This document shows positions 28,546 through 37,945 of a stretch of 64,000 nt of DNA, piece after piece. Source of the DNA: Cognatilysobacter tabacisoli (lineage in GTDB: Bacteria; Pseudomonadota; Gammaproteobacteria; Xanthomonadales; Xanthomonadaceae); contig NZ_KZ987400.1 in the NCBI RefSeq assembly GCF_003586305.1, forward strand, positions 654,635 through 718,634. The letters run 5' to 3'. The position numbers and the translations under genes were made by a program. The notes beneath the pieces were generated by a model. That model saw nothing but the letters and a program-made list of their open reading frames with translations, was not told where the DNA came from and made no database searches. The first letter of the stretch is position 1; each line of letters begins with the position of its first letter.

Positions 28546-28905
28546 ATGAGCCCCGCGTTCGCCCGCCTGCCCGAACCGCCGTACTACGCGGTGATCTTCG
28601 CCTCGCTGCGCAACGGTCACGACGAGGCCGGCTACCAGGCCGCGGCCGAGCGCATGATCGAGCTCGCCGCGCAGCAGCCCGGGTACCTCGGCGCCGAGTC
28701 GACGCGTGGCGCCGACGGCTTCGGCATCACCGTGTCGTACTGGGACAGCGAGGCCGCGATCGTCGCGTGGAAGCACCAGGCCGAGCACGCGGCCACCCGC
28801 GCGCACGGGCGCACGCACTGGTACGAGCATTTCGAACTGCGCGTGGCGAAGGTCTCGCGGGCGTATGGAAAGCCCGCCCCCAGCGTCACCAGGTCGCCAC
28901 CATGA
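28546..28905 (+). CDS. ABM-domain (antibiotic biosynthesis monooxygenase-like) protein
   Basis: 119-residue single-domain protein with a dimeric ferredoxin-like fold: YYAVIFASLRNG, AERMIELAAQQPGYLGAES and ITVSYWDSEAAIVAWKHQAEHA are typical, with conserved Trp/His in the last helix. Members include cofactor-free quinol oxygenases and haem-degrading enzymes, but many are of unknown activity. Lies between trpD and trpC. ATG at 28546 preferred to a TTG two codons upstream. Confidence 0.85.
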   Translation: MSPAFARLPEPPYYAVIFASLRNGHDEAGYQAAAERMIELAAQQPGYLGAESTRGADGFGITVSYWDSEAAIVAWKHQAEHAATRAHGRTHWYEHFELRVAKVSRAYGKPAPSVTRSPP

Positions 28906-29035
28906 AGAATGCCGCGCGGGCGGCCTGCGTCGGTAGACAGCAGCGTGCACTCCCACGGGTTCATCGCCCCCGGAACGCAATGCGCAATAGCCCCTCTATC
29001 GAACACGCGCACCACACCATGACTGGATTGAACGC

Positions 29036-29827
29036 ATGAGCGACATCCTCAACACCATCCTCGCGCGCAAGCACGAGGAGATCGAGCAGCGCAGCCGCGT
29101 GCGCTCGCTGGCCGACCTGCGCGCGCGTGCGGCGGTGCAGCCGGGCACCCGCGGATTCGTCCGTGCGATCCAGCGCCGCCTCGACGCCGGCGACGCCGCC
29201 GTGATCGCCGAGATCAAGAAGGCCAGCCCGTCGAAGGGGGTGATCCGCAAGGACTTCCACCCCGCGCAGATCGCCGCCAGCTACGAGCGCGGCGGCGCGG
29301 CCTGCCTGTCGGTGCTGACCGACGTGGACTTCTTCCAGGGCAGCAACCTGTTCCTCGGCGAGGCGCGCGGCGCCTGCTCGCTGCCGGTGATCCGCAAGGA
29401 CTTCATCGTCGATCCGTACCAGGTGTACGAGGCGCGGGTGATCGGCGCCGACGCGATCCTGCTGATTGTGGCCGCGCTCGAGGACGGGCCGATGATCGAG
29501 ATGGCCAACCTCGCCCACGAGCTCGGCATGGACGTGCTGGTCGAGGTGCACGACATCGACGAGCTCGAGCGCGCGCTGCAGACCGACTGCCAGCTGATCG
29601 GCGTCAACAACCGCAACCTGCGCACGTTCGAGGTGTCGCTCGAAACCACGCTCGCGCTGAAGCAGGCGGTGCCGCCGGACCGCACCCTCGTCACCGAGAG
29701 CGGCATCGCGACGCGCGACGACGTGCAGCGCATGCGCGCCGCCGGCGTGCATAGCTTCCTGGTCGGCGAGACCTTCATGCGCGAGCCCGATCCCGGGGTC
29801 GCGCTGCAGCGCCTGTTCGCGGCGTGA
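29036..29827 (+). CDS. trpC: Indole-3-glycerol phosphate synthase
   Basis: Closes the indole ring from 1-(o-carboxyphenylamino)-1-deoxyribulose 5-phosphate. 263 residues, TIM barrel, not fused to TrpF. Visible: [12 protein letters not shown] (catalytic Lys), [38 protein letters not shown] and VTESGI. The 130 bases upstream hold no gene. trpF, trpA and trpB are elsewhere. Confidence 0.97.
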   Translation: MSDILNTILARKHEEIEQRSRVRSLADLRARAAVQPGTRGFVRAIQRRLDAGDAAVIAEIKKASPSKGVIRKDFHPAQIAASYERGGAACLSVLTDVDFFQGSNLFLGEARGACSLPVIRKDFIVDPYQVYEARVIGADAILLIVAALEDGPMIEMANLAHELGMDVLVEVHDIDELERALQTDCQLIGVNNRNLRTFEVSLETTLALKQAVPPDRTLVTESGIATRDDVQRMRAAGVHSFLVGETFMREPDPGVALQRLFAA

Positions 29828-29837
29828 GGGCGCGGGC

Positions 29838-30575
29838 GTGAGCGTCAAGGGCCGCCAGTACCCGAAGTCGCAGGCCGGCGCGCCGCTGGTCGTGTTCGAC
29901 TTCGACCACACGCTGTACGACGGCGATTCCGGCAGTCATCTGTTCAAGTGGCTGATCCGCCGCGCGTGGTGGCGCACGCTGCTCGCGCTGCTGGCGGCGC
30001 CGCTGTTCGCCCCGATGATCGCGTTCCTGCCGACGCGGCGGCGCGGCATCGGCGCGTTCGTGTGGATCGGCACGGTCGGCTTCCACCGCCGCCGCGACCT
30101 CGACGAGCTGATCGCGCGCTACGTGGCCAAGCACCGCGACGCGATCCGCCCGCGCCTGCTGCCGATCGCGCTCGACGTGCTGCACCGCCATCGCGAGGCC
30201 GGCGACCGCGTGGTCGTCGCCACCGGCGCGCCGCCGGAGCTGGCGCGCGCGATCCTGTCGTTCGTCGCGCACGAAGACGTGCCGGTGGTCGGGACCGAAG
30301 TCGGCCCGCGCCTCGGCGCGGTGGTGGCCACGCGCCACTGCCACCACGAGATGAAGCTGACGATGCTGCGCGAGGCCGGCTTCCACGGCGACGTCGCGAC
30401 CGCCTACACCGACAGCAGCGCCGACCTGCCGCTGCTGCGCGCGGCGCGCGCGCCGGTGGTGGTCAATCCGAAGGCCTCGCGCGTGGCGATGTTCCGCGCC
30501 GAGCTGCCGCCGGGCACGCCGATACTCAACTGGGGCTGCCCGGGACGCGCCGGCGAGCCGGTCACGCCGCGCTGA
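29838..30575 (+). CDS. HAD-IB family phosphatase
   Basis: 245 residues. Motif I DFDHTLYDGDS with the nucleophilic Asp, motif II VVATGAPPEL, motif IV DSSADLPLL. A cap helix region with a hydrophobic patch (about 38-60) may touch the membrane. SerB-like subfamily that hydrolyses small phosphomonoesters; substrate unknown. GTG start ten bases after trpC. Confidence 0.85.
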   Translation: MSVKGRQYPKSQAGAPLVVFDFDHTLYDGDSGSHLFKWLIRRAWWRTLLALLAAPLFAPMIAFLPTRRRGIGAFVWIGTVGFHRRRDLDELIARYVAKHRDAIRPRLLPIALDVLHRHREAGDRVVVATGAPPELARAILSFVAHEDVPVVGTEVGPRLGAVVATRHCHHEMKLTMLREAGFHGDVATAYTDSSADLPLLRAARAPVVVNPKASRVAMFRAELPPGTPILNWGCPGRAGEPVTPR

Positions 30576-30629
30576 TCGCCGCGCGCGACGCGGTGTCCTC
30601 CGGCGTCGGCTTGCGCGGGGCTGAGGCGA

Positions 30630-31091
30630 TCAGTCGCCCAGGCGCTTGATCAGGTGCTGCGAGCCGTCGCTGAAGCCGCAGCACTGGTAGAACGCATGCG
30701 CCCCTTCGCGGGCGGCGCTGGCCGTGACTTCGACCCGGACCGCGCCGGCGCGGCGGGCGATGCCCTCGACCTCGCGCAGCAGCCGGCGGCCGATGCCTTG
30801 GCCGGCGCAGTGCGGCGACACGACCAGGGCATTGATGCGGGCCAGGTCGGCGCCGCGGGTGATCGAGAAGCGCACGTCGAGCGCTGCCAGCCCGCACGCC
30901 ATGCCGTCGATCTCGGCGATCAGCAGGTGCTGGCGCGGGTCCTGGCGGACGTGGAGGATGCGGTCACCGGCTTCCTCGCGGGTGCACGGGTAGCCGAGCA
31001 CGTCGAGCAGGGTCGCGACGTCGCAGGCGTCGCCGAGCGCCGCCTCGCGCACGGTGATCGCGCTGGCGACGGACACGGCGACCGGCTCCAT
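30630..31091 (-). CDS. GNAT-family N-acetyltransferase
   Basis: 153 residues, one GNAT domain: INALVVSPHCAGQGIGRRLLREVE is the acetyl-CoA loop (Q/RxxGxG/A as AGQGIG) and FYQCCGFSD the C-terminal strand. Substrate unknown. ATG overlaps the clp stop (TGATG), so it is co-translated with the regulator. Confidence 0.88.
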   Translation of the reverse strand: MEPVAVSVASAITVREAALGDACDVATLLDVLGYPCTREEAGDRILHVRQDPRQHLLIAEIDGMACGLAALDVRFSITRGADLARINALVVSPHCAGQGIGRRLLREVEGIARRAGAVRVEVTASAAREGAHAFYQCCGFSDGSQHLIKRLGD

Positions 31092-31756
31092 CAGCGGGTG
31101 CCGTACAGCACGACGGTCTTGCCGCGGGCGTGCAGCTTGCCGTCGGCCTGCAGCTTCTTCAGGACGCGACCGGCCATCTCGCGTGAGCAGCCGACCAGCC
31201 GCGACAGCTCCTGCCGCGACACGCGCAGCTGGGTGCCCTGCGGGTGGCTCATCGCCTCGGGTTCTTTGGCCAGGTCATGCAGCGCGCGCACGATCCGGTC
31301 GGTGACGTCGAGGAACGCCAGGCGGCCGGCCTTGCGGCTGGTGTCGAGCAGGCGGCGGGAGATCTGCGCGGCGATCGAATACAGCAGCTTCGGCGCGTCG
31401 AGCGACAGCCGGGTCAGCAGCAAGTCGTAGAAGCGCTCGTGGCCGATCTCGGCCAGCTCGCACGCGCTGCGGGTGCGCAGGATCACCTCGCGCTGGTCGT
31501 TCTCGACGAACAGGCCGAGCTCGCCGACGAATTCGCCCGGGCCGAGGTAGCCCAGCACCAGCTCACGGCCGTCGTCCTCCTCGGTGATGATGCTGACCGA
31601 GCCGGACACGACGTAGTAGAGGGTCGTCGCCGGATCGCCGGGGCGGAACACGTCGGTGCGCGACGGGTAGCGGCGGCGGTGGCAGTGGGCGAGGAAGCGC
31701 TCGATCGTCGCCCCGTCGGGCAGCAACGGGCTGTGGGTGCGGTGCAGGGCAATCAA
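31091..31756 (-). CDS. clp: Clp, CRP-like global regulator
   Basis: Xanthomonas-type CAP-like protein controlling extracellular enzymes and virulence genes. 221 residues. Cyclic-nucleotide fold (about 15-120; GEFVGELGLFVENDQREV) and HTH (VSRQELSRLVGCSREMAGRVL), ending HARGKTVVLYGTR. Where CRP has the cAMP-contacting Ser there is Glu (QREV), as in Clp of Xanthomonas, which responds to c-di-GMP and not cAMP; response here is inferred from that. Start is TTG at 31756 with GGACGG upstream; no ATG is available and the N-terminus is about ten residues shorter than Xanthomonas Clp. Divergent from speD. Confidence 0.9.
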   Translation of the reverse strand: MIALHRTHSPLLPDGATIERFLAHCHRRRYPSRTDVFRPGDPATTLYYVVSGSVSIITEEDDGRELVLGYLGPGEFVGELGLFVENDQREVILRTRSACELAEIGHERFYDLLLTRLSLDAPKLLYSIAAQISRRLLDTSRKAGRLAFLDVTDRIVRALHDLAKEPEAMSHPQGTQLRVSRQELSRLVGCSREMAGRVLKKLQADGKLHARGKTVVLYGTR

Positions 31757-31928
31757 TTCGGTGTCCGTCCAGGCAAGGGATGGGCGGGGGGTAATCGGGG
31801 CGAGCTTAGGGCGAAAGCGTGTCGACCCGCAAATTGGGTCAGTTGTTGTCCATCCGCGGCAGTCCCCCGCGTCGTTGCGCGGCCGGCGCGCGTGAAGGCC
31901 CTTCGTTTCCCCCCGGGGTCAATTGCCG

Positions 31929-31934
31929 CATAAT
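31929..31934 (+). promoter_or_regulatory. -10 element of speD
   Basis: CATAAT, 37 bases before the speD GTG, in the 214-base gap between clp and speD. No clear -35. Confidence 0.4.
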
Positions 31935-31970
31935 CCCCGGCCTCCACCGCCAGACCGGAATCCCCCCATC

Positions 31971-32765
31971 GTGGTCAAGCCGTTGCCGCGCCTGAGGTTG
32001 CAGGGTTTCAACAACCTCACGAAGGCCCTCTCGTTCAATATCTACGACGTGTGCTTCGCCGCGTCCGAGGACGAGCGTCGCCGCTACATCGATTACATCG
32101 ACGAGGCCTACAACGCCGACCGCCTGACCCAGATCCTGACGGACGTGGCGGAGATCATCGGGGCGAACATCCTCAACATCGCGCGTCAGGACTACGACCC
32201 GCAGGGCGCGTCGGTGACGATCCTCATCTCCGAGGAGCCGGTCATCGACAAGAAGGACGCGGGCAAGGAGATCATCTCCGACGCCGTCGTCGCGCACATG
32301 GACAAGTCGCACATCACGGTGCACACGTACCCGGAGACCCACCCGGACAACGGCATCGCGACGTTCCGGGCCGACATCGACGTGGCCACCTGCGGCGTGA
32401 TCTCGCCGCTGAAGGCGCTGAACTACCTGATCGAGAGCCTCGAATCGGACATCGTGATCATGGACTACCGGGTCCGTGGCTTCACCCGCGACGTAAAGGG
32501 CCGCAAGCACTACATCGACCACAAGATCAATTCAATCCAGGACTACCTGGCCAAGAACGTCAAGTCGCGCTACGAGATGCTCGACGTCAACGTCTACCAG
32601 GAAAACATCTTCCACACGAAGATGCACCTGAAGGAATTCGACCTCGACAACTACCTGTTCGAGGAGAAGGCCAAGAACCTGTCGTTCAAGGAGCGCATGA
32701 AGATCGAGGCGCGCCTGCGCCGCGAGATCGAAGAGCTCTACCACGGGCGCAACCTGGTCGACTGA
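31971..32765 (+). CDS. speD: S-adenosylmethionine decarboxylase proenzyme
   Basis: Makes decarboxylated SAM for spermidine synthesis. 264 residues, the long E. coli type. It self-cleaves at K112-S113 ([12 protein letters not shown]) to create the pyruvoyl group. GTG at 31971 gives the expected [17 protein letters not shown] start; the longer upstream frame is not conserved-looking. No speE adjacent. Confidence 0.96.
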   Translation: MVKPLPRLRLQGFNNLTKALSFNIYDVCFAASEDERRRYIDYIDEAYNADRLTQILTDVAEIIGANILNIARQDYDPQGASVTILISEEPVIDKKDAGKEIISDAVVAHMDKSHITVHTYPETHPDNGIATFRADIDVATCGVISPLKALNYLIESLESDIVIMDYRVRGFTRDVKGRKHYIDHKINSIQDYLAKNVKSRYEMLDVNVYQENIFHTKMHLKEFDLDNYLFEEKAKNLSFKERMKIEARLRREIEELYHGRNLVD

Positions 32766-32808
32766 TCGACGCGCCCCGTTCGCCGCCTGCGTGGCGATGC
32801 GTGCAACG

Positions 32809-32835
32809 AAAAGGCCCCGGATCCGGGGCCTTTTT
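32809..32835. terminator. Bidirectional terminator between speD and coq7
   Basis: Perfect palindrome: AAAAGGCCCCGG/CCGGGGCCTTTT, followed by T. Symmetrical A and T flanks serve both convergent genes. Confidence 0.9.
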
Positions 32836-32911
32836 CATGGGGCCGCAGGGGGCTACGAAGCGGGACGCCGCTTTGTTGCCGAAACGCGCGCGGGGCGCGT
32901 GGTCCGTGGAC

Positions 32912-33553
32912 TCACACGCGGTAGGCGACGGCCTTCATCAGGTTCGACGCGGCGGCCATGACGCCCGGGACCGGCGCCGGGAGCCGGCGCGCACCGGCGG
33001 ACTCGGCGTGGTCGGCGTGGCGCGCCTCGTCGGCCTTCATGACCTGCAGGATCGCGCGGCTGCGCGCGTCCGCGGCCGGCAGCGTGTCGAGGTGGTGGTC
33101 GATGTGGGCCTCGACCTGGCGCTCGGTTTCGACCACGAAGCCGAGGTTCCACCCATCGCCGCGCAGCCCGGCCAGCACGCCGATCGCGTAGCTGCCCGCG
33201 TACCAGACCGGATTGAGCAGGCTGGGCCGGCTGTCGAGCTCGACCAGGCGGTCGGCACACCAGGCCAGGTGGTCGGTCTCCTCCTGCGCCGCATCGAGCA
33301 GGTGCTCGCGCGTACCGGGGTCGCGCGCGACGGCGGCCTGGCCCATGTACAGCGCCTGCGCGCAGACCTCTCCGACGTGGTTGATGCGCATCAGCCCGGC
33401 GGCGTGGCGGCGCTCGGGCTCGTCGAGCACCACGTCTGGCACGTCGGCGGCCGGGTTGGCGCGTTGGGCGGGCGGCGCGCCGTGCACGGTTTCCAGCGCG
33501 CGCTGGACGTCGGACAGCAGTCGGTCGAAAGGCGAGAGCGAGCGCGAGGTCAT
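32912..33553 (-). CDS. coq7: Demethoxyubiquinone hydroxylase
   Basis: Di-iron monooxygenase of ubiquinone synthesis (5-demethoxyubiquinol hydroxylation). 213 residues. Ferritin-like four-helix bundle with carboxylate/His ligands in [21 protein letters not shown] and [12 protein letters not shown]. An internal hydrophobic hairpin ([18 protein letters not shown]) contacts the membrane quinone. UbiF is not seen in the window. Ten bases separate its start from the end of the iron-sulfur protein gene on the same strand, so it may be read with it. Confidence 0.95.
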   Translation of the reverse strand: MTSRSLSPFDRLLSDVQRALETVHGAPPAQRANPAADVPDVVLDEPERRHAAGLMRINHVGEVCAQALYMGQAAVARDPGTREHLLDAAQEETDHLAWCADRLVELDSRPSLLNPVWYAGSYAIGVLAGLRGDGWNLGFVVETERQVEAHIDHHLDTLPAADARSRAILQVMKADEARHADHAESAGARRLPAPVPGVMAAASNLMKAVAYRV

Positions 33554-33562
33554 GCGCGAAGT

Positions 33563-34741
33563 CTACGCCGGCGGCGGCGGGCCGCTGTCGACGGCGATGA
33601 CCGCGGCGGCGAGGAATTCGAGCGGGTGCTGCACCGGCAGGTGCGTGCCGTTGGCCAGGTGCAGCCGGCATCCGATATTGGCGCTGAGCACCGCGACGAC
33701 GCCGCTGCGCGCGATCTGCTCCAGCAGCGGCGCGCGCAGCGCGGCGGCCCGGGTCGGATCGGTCAGCATCTGCGTGCCGGCGGCGCCGCAGCAGCCAAAG
33801 CCCGCGTCGAGTTCGATCACCGTCAGTCCCGGCACCCGGGCGAGCAGCCGCCCCAGCGCCGGCACCGCCTGCCGGTCGCGCCGCTGGGTGCACGGCAGGT
33901 GCAGGCCGATGCGCAGGTCGCGCCGGGCGAACTGCAGCGCAGGCGCCGCGCGCTCGAGCCACGCCACCGCGTCGAGCACCTCGTGCGTGTCGCCCACGGA
34001 GTCGCGGAGCGCCTCGCGGCAGCCGCTGGCAAGGGTCAGCACCGGGCTCTGTCCGGCGAACGCGGCGCGGTTGCGGACGCCCAGCCGGGCGGCGCCCGTC
34101 GCATCGCCGGCGTGCGCGTGCACGGCGCCGCAGCACCCCTGGCCCGCAGGCACATGCAGGGCCAGGCCCGCGGCCCCGCACAGCCGCGCCAGCGCGTCGC
34201 GGAGCGGCGCTTCGTAGCTGTCGGCGATGCAGCCCACGAACACCGCGGGGTCGGCAGCGCCGCGTGCGGGGCCGGCGGAACCGGGCGAGCGGCGCCCGCG
34301 CCGCGGCGGACGCGGCAGCCAGCGCAGCGCCGGCGGAAGCGCGGGATACAGCGCCCGGTACAGCGCCAGGCCGCCGCGCAGGGATCGCGGGCGTCGCACC
34401 ATCGCTTCGGCGAGCCGCTGGCGCCACGCCGGCGCAACGCGGTCGCGCTGGCGAACCCGCGCCGTATCAAGCAGTTCGCCGTACGGCACGCCGGCCGGGC
34501 AGACGGACTCGCAGCGCCCGCAGGCCAGGCAGTGGTCGAGGTGGGCGTCGCCGGTCGGCCCGGGCTCAAGCTCACCGGTGGCCCAGGCCCGCATGAGTGC
34601 GATGCGGCCGCGCGGGGATTCGGCCTCCTGCCGCGACAGCGCGTACGTCGGGCACGCCGGCAGGCACAATCCGCACTGCACGCAGCGGTCGGCCATCGCC
34701 ACCAGCGGGTCGGCGGACGGCGGGCAGGGCGGGGCGGGCAT
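33563..34741 (-). CDS. GlcF-like iron-sulfur oxidoreductase subunit
   Basis: 392 residues. Two [4Fe-4S] motifs at the N-terminus (CVQCGLCLPACP, CLACGRCESVCP) followed by two CCG domains (GCCGAVHAH, GCCGAAGTQ), the architecture of the glycolate oxidase iron-sulfur subunit. No glcD or glcE is nearby, so the electron partner is unknown. ATG at 34741 chosen; GTG six codons upstream possible. It lies upstream of coq7 on the same strand. Confidence 0.85.
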   Translation of the reverse strand: MPAPPCPPSADPLVAMADRCVQCGLCLPACPTYALSRQEAESPRGRIALMRAWATGELEPGPTGDAHLDHCLACGRCESVCPAGVPYGELLDTARVRQRDRVAPAWRQRLAEAMVRRPRSLRGGLALYRALYPALPPALRWLPRPPRRGRRSPGSAGPARGAADPAVFVGCIADSYEAPLRDALARLCGAAGLALHVPAGQGCCGAVHAHAGDATGAARLGVRNRAAFAGQSPVLTLASGCREALRDSVGDTHEVLDAVAWLERAAPALQFARRDLRIGLHLPCTQRRDRQAVPALGRLLARVPGLTVIELDAGFGCCGAAGTQMLTDPTRAAALRAPLLEQIARSGVVAVLSANIGCRLHLANGTHLPVQHPLEFLAAAVIAVDSGPPPPA

Positions 34742-34775
34742 GGGCCGCGATGCTAGCACGGGGGTCTAGCCCGAC

Positions 34776-34804
34776 TTGCGGCGATCCGGATCGCCCGCTA
34801 TCAT
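34776..34804 (+). promoter_or_regulatory. rplM-rpsI promoter
   Basis: TTGCGG (34776-34781) and TATCAT (34799-34804), 17-base spacer. A leader of about 100 bases follows, with a GC-rich inverted repeat around 34855-34875, the place where L13 autoregulation acts in E. coli. Confidence 0.6.
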
Positions 34805-34910
34805 TCCGCCTCTTTCGTTCCGCAATCACACAACGCGCGGCGAAATTCCGCCCCGCGGCCCGCCCGGGCCGTGCGCGGAATCAGCCCGACCAGGTGCCCA
34901 TAACGCCGTC

Positions 34911-35339
34911 ATGAAGACTTTTACTGCTAAGAACGAGACCGTCCAGCGCGACTGGTACGTCGTCGATGCCGAGGGCAAGACCCTTGGTCGCCTGGCCTCC
35001 GAGCTCGCCCGCCGCCTGCGCGGCAAGCACAAGCCGGTCTACACCCCGCACGTCGACACCGGCGATTACCTGGTGGTGATCAACGCCGAGAAGATCGCGG
35101 TCACCGGCAACAAGCTGGCCGACAAGCAGTACCACCGCTTCACCGGCTACATCGGCAACCTGAAGACCGAGACGCTCGCCCAGGCGCTCGAGCGCCACCC
35201 GGAGCGCGTCCTCGAGACCGCCGTGAAGGGCATGCTGCCGAAGAACCCGCTCGGCCGCGCGATGTACCGCAAGCTCAAGGTCTACAAGGGCTCCGAGCAC
35301 CCGCATTCGGCCCAGCAGCCGCAGAAGCTGGACATCTAA
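34911..35339 (+). CDS. rplM: 50S ribosomal protein L13
   Basis: 142 residues, standard length. [43 protein letters not shown] and [19 protein letters not shown] are signature stretches. First gene of the L13-S9 operon. Confidence 0.99.
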   Translation: MKTFTAKNETVQRDWYVVDAEGKTLGRLASELARRLRGKHKPVYTPHVDTGDYLVVINAEKIAVTGNKLADKQYHRFTGYIGNLKTETLAQALERHPERVLETAVKGMLPKNPLGRAMYRKLKVYKGSEHPHSAQQPQKLDI

Positions 35340-35348
35340 GGCACGCAC

Positions 35349-35741
35349 ATGGCAACCACCCAGAACTACGGCACCGGCCGCCGCAAGTCGTCCACCGCTC
35401 GCGTGTTCCTGCGCAAGGGCGACGGCAAGATCACCATCAACCAGCGTTCGATCGAGGAGTTCTTCGGTCGCGAGACGGCGCGCATGATCGTGCGCCAGCC
35501 GCTCGAGCTGACCCAGTCCACCGACAAGTTCGACGTGACCGTGACGGTCGCCGGCGGCGGCATCACCGGCCAGGCCGGCGCGATCCGCCTCGGCATCGCC
35601 CGCGCGCTGGTCGAGTACGACGAGACGCTGAAGTCCGACCTGCGCAAGGCCGGCTTCATGACCCGCGACGCCCGCGAAGTCGAGCGCAAGAAGGTCGGCC
35701 TGCACAAGGCACGCCGCGCCACCCAGTTCTCCAAGCGCTAA
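35349..35741 (+). CDS. rpsI: 30S ribosomal protein S9
   Basis: 130 residues. [29 protein letters not shown] and the basic tail ending QFSKR (whose terminal Lys-Arg reaches the P-site tRNA) are diagnostic. Nine bases after rplM. Confidence 0.99.
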   Translation: MATTQNYGTGRRKSSTARVFLRKGDGKITINQRSIEEFFGRETARMIVRQPLELTQSTDKFDVTVTVAGGGITGQAGAIRLGIARALVEYDETLKSDLRKAGFMTRDAREVERKKVGLHKARRATQFSKR

Positions 35742-35750
35742 TCACTGCGC

Positions 35751-35756
35751 TAAAAT
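35751..35756 (+). promoter_or_regulatory. -10 element of tRNA-Gln
   Basis: TAAAAT ten bases before the mature tRNA; TTCTCC at 35728-35733 is a weak -35 at 17 bases. The tRNA could also be reached by read-through from rpsI. Confidence 0.5.
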
Positions 35757-35765
35757 CGGTTCCAT

Positions 35766-35840
35766 AGCCCCGTCGCCAAGCGGTAAGGCACCTGACTCTG
35801 ACTCAGGCATTCGGTGGTTCGAATCCATCCGGGGCTGCCA
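35766..35840 (+). tRNA. tRNA-Gln (anticodon CTG)
   Basis: 75 nt with encoded CCA. Acceptor AGCCCCG/CGGGGCT with discriminator G; anticodon stem CCTGA/TCAGG around loop CTCTGAC, anticodon CTG reading CAG; T-loop GGTTCGAATCC. All stems pair. The 5' end has A where E. coli tRNA-Gln has U, forming A:U at 1:72. Confidence 0.95.
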
Positions 35841-35850
35841 GATCCAACAA

Positions 35851-35878
35851 ACGACCCGCCGAAAGGCGGGTTTTTTGT
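35851..35878 (+). terminator. Intrinsic terminator after tRNA-Gln
   Basis: Stem ACCCGCC/GGCGGGT with a GAAA tetraloop, followed by TTTTT. Closes the rplM-rpsI-tRNA unit. Beyond it, 35880-36040 shows no gene or motif. Confidence 0.92.
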
Positions 35879-36052
35879 TGGCTGCGCGCGCAACGCCAGC
35901 ATCGTCGCGGCGCCACAGCTGGGCCCGGCACGGTGGGTGACGGTCGCCGCGGCATCGTCTGTCGCGAGCGCTGCGCTCACCACAGCGCGCGTTTTTCGTG
36001 TCCGCACGCCGACAGCACGAACGGCACGGTTGTCGCCGGTCGCGAAGCCCAA

Positions 36053-36066
36053 GTTACAATTGAAAC
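36053..36066. promoter_or_regulatory. Putative MarR operator, copy 2 (fahA)
   Basis: GTTACAATTGAAAC, identical to the hppD site except for two bases in the centre. It contains TACAAT, the only good -10 in front of fahA (36055-36060), so binding would occlude the promoter directly. Confidence 0.65.
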
Positions 36067-36099
36067 CATCGCGCCGAGGCGCCCGACAGTGGAGTTGCG

Positions 36100-37083
36100 A
36101 TGAAGCTGGGATCCCTGAAGGAAGGCGGCCGCGACGGCACGCTGATCGTCGTCTCGCGCGACCTGTCGCGCGCCGTGCGCGCTACCGGCATCGCCGACAC
36201 GCTGCAGCGCGCGCTGGAGGACTGGTCGAACGTCGCGCCGCGTCTCAACGCGCTGTCCGATGCCCTGAACGCCGGCACCGCCGACGGCGCCTTCGACGTC
36301 GACATGTCGGCGCTCGCTGCGCCGCTGCCGCGCGCGTACGAATTCGTCGACGGCTCGGCGTACCTGCCGCACGTCGAGCGCGTGCGCCGCGCGCGCGGCG
36401 CCGAGGTGCCGGAGAGCTTCTACGTCGATCCGCTGATGTACCAGGCGGTGAGCGCCGGCTTCTACGGCCCGCGCGACCCGGTCCGCGTGCCGAGCGAGGA
36501 GTACGGCATCGATCTCGAGGCCGAAGTCGTGGCGGTCACCGACGACGTGCCGATGGCCGTCACGCCCGAGCAGGCCGCCGGCCACATCCAGCTGGTCGGG
36601 CTGGTCAACGACGTCTCGCTGCGCAACCTGATCCCGAACGAGCTCGGCAAGGGCTTCGGCTTCCTGCAGTCCAAGCCCCGCTCGGCGCTGAGCCCGGTGT
36701 TCGTGACGCCCGACGAACTCGGCGACGCGTGGCTCGACAGCAAGGTGCACCTGCCGCTGACCACGCACATCAACGGCGCCTGGTTCGGCGCGCCCGAGGC
36801 CGGCGTCGACATGCAGTTCAACTTCGGCCAGCTGATTGCCCATGCGGCCAAGACCCGTCCGCTGTCGGCCGGCACGATCGTCGGCTCCGGCACCGTCGCC
36901 AACGAGGACACCTCGCTCGGCGCCTCGTGCTTCGCCGAGAAGCGCACCGTGGAAACGCTCGAGACCGGCAAGCCGATCACGCCGTTCATGTCGTTCGGCG
37001 ACGTCGTCCGCATCGAGATGCTCGACCGCGACGGCCACAGCGTGTTCGGCGCGATCGAGCAGCGGATCGACCGGGCCGGCTGA
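36100..37083 (+). CDS. fahA: Fumarylacetoacetase (FAH family)
   Basis: Splits fumarylacetoacetate into fumarate and acetoacetate, last step of tyrosine catabolism. 327 residues, the bacterial short form. FAH-fold metal ligands in SEEYGIDLEAEVVAV (Glu/Glu) and GLVNDVSLRNL (Asp); GSGTVANED is the usual late motif. Context with maiA and the shared operator with hppD make the assignment firm. GGAG nine bases before the ATG. Confidence 0.93.
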   Translation: MKLGSLKEGGRDGTLIVVSRDLSRAVRATGIADTLQRALEDWSNVAPRLNALSDALNAGTADGAFDVDMSALAAPLPRAYEFVDGSAYLPHVERVRRARGAEVPESFYVDPLMYQAVSAGFYGPRDPVRVPSEEYGIDLEAEVVAVTDDVPMAVTPEQAAGHIQLVGLVNDVSLRNLIPNELGKGFGFLQSKPRSALSPVFVTPDELGDAWLDSKVHLPLTTHINGAWFGAPEAGVDMQFNFGQLIAHAAKTRPLSAGTIVGSGTVANEDTSLGASCFAEKRTVETLETGKPITPFMSFGDVVRIEMLDRDGHSVFGAIEQRIDRAG

Positions 37084-37258
37084 GCCGTTACCGGGCCGCG
37101 ACCGCCGGATCGGCGGCCCTCCGTCCCCGGCGGCCGGCGACCGGCGCGACTGGGATCGCGGTAAGGTCGTGCTGCGGGCGGCGTTCGCATCGCCGCTGCC
37201 AGAGACCTGCCGCGCGGGCCCGCCATGGGGCCGCCGGCTGCCAGGGGACATCGACGAC

Positions 37259-37942
37259 ATGACGCGTGATCCGGCGCCCGCCAGCGAGCGCCTGCAGCTG
37301 TACTCGTACTGGCGCTCGAGCGCCGCCTACCGCGTGCGCATCGGCCTGAACCTCAAGGGCCTGCGCTACGAAACCACGCCGGTGCACCTGCTGCGCGGCG
37401 GTGGCGAGCAGCACGCCGCGCCGTTCCGCGACGCCAACCCGCAGGGCCTGGTCCCGGTGCTGCAGCACGGCGACCGGCGCATGCGCCAGTCGGTCGCGAT
37501 CCTCGAGTACCTCGACGAGACCTGGCCGTCGCCGCCGCTGCTGCCGGTCGGCGCGCGCGAGCGCCAGCGCGTGCGCGCGCTGGCGCAGGTGATCGCGTGC
37601 GACGTGCACCCGCTCAACAACCTGCGCGTGCTGCAGTACTTCGAGCATACGTGGGGCGTGCCCCAGGCCGAGCGCGAGGTCTGGGTGCGGCACTGGGTTG
37701 CGGACGGCTTCGCGGCGATCGAGGCGATGCTCGCCGACCATCCGTCGACGGGGCGCTTCTGCGAAGGCGACATGCCGACGATCGCCGACTGCTGCCTGAT
37801 CCCGCAGGTCTACAACGCGCGCCGCTTCGACGTCGACCTGTCGCCATACCCGACGATCCAGCGCATCGACGCGGCGTGCGTGGCGCTGCCGGCCTTCGAT
37901 CTCGCCCGGCCCGAACTCCAGCCCGACGCGCCGCCGCAGTAA
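37259..37942 (+). CDS. maiA: Maleylacetoacetate isomerase
   Basis: Zeta-class glutathione S-transferase isomerising maleylacetoacetate to fumarylacetoacetate. 227 residues. Signature active-site SYWRSSAAYRVRIGLNLKGL near the N-terminus, NPQGLVPVL, QSVAILEYLDE, and a C-terminal helical domain with PTIADCCLIPQVYNA. 175 bases after fahA without terminator. Confidence 0.94.
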   Translation: MTRDPAPASERLQLYSYWRSSAAYRVRIGLNLKGLRYETTPVHLLRGGGEQHAAPFRDANPQGLVPVLQHGDRRMRQSVAILEYLDETWPSPPLLPVGARERQRVRALAQVIACDVHPLNNLRVLQYFEHTWGVPQAEREVWVRHWVADGFAAIEAMLADHPSTGRFCEGDMPTIADCCLIPQVYNARRFDVDLSPYPTIQRIDAACVALPAFDLARPELQPDAPPQ

Positions 37943-37945
37943 GCG

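Noticed and set aside
28906-29035. Small frames between the ABM gene and trpC
   Set aside because: No ribosome site, no codon bias; treated as untranslated.
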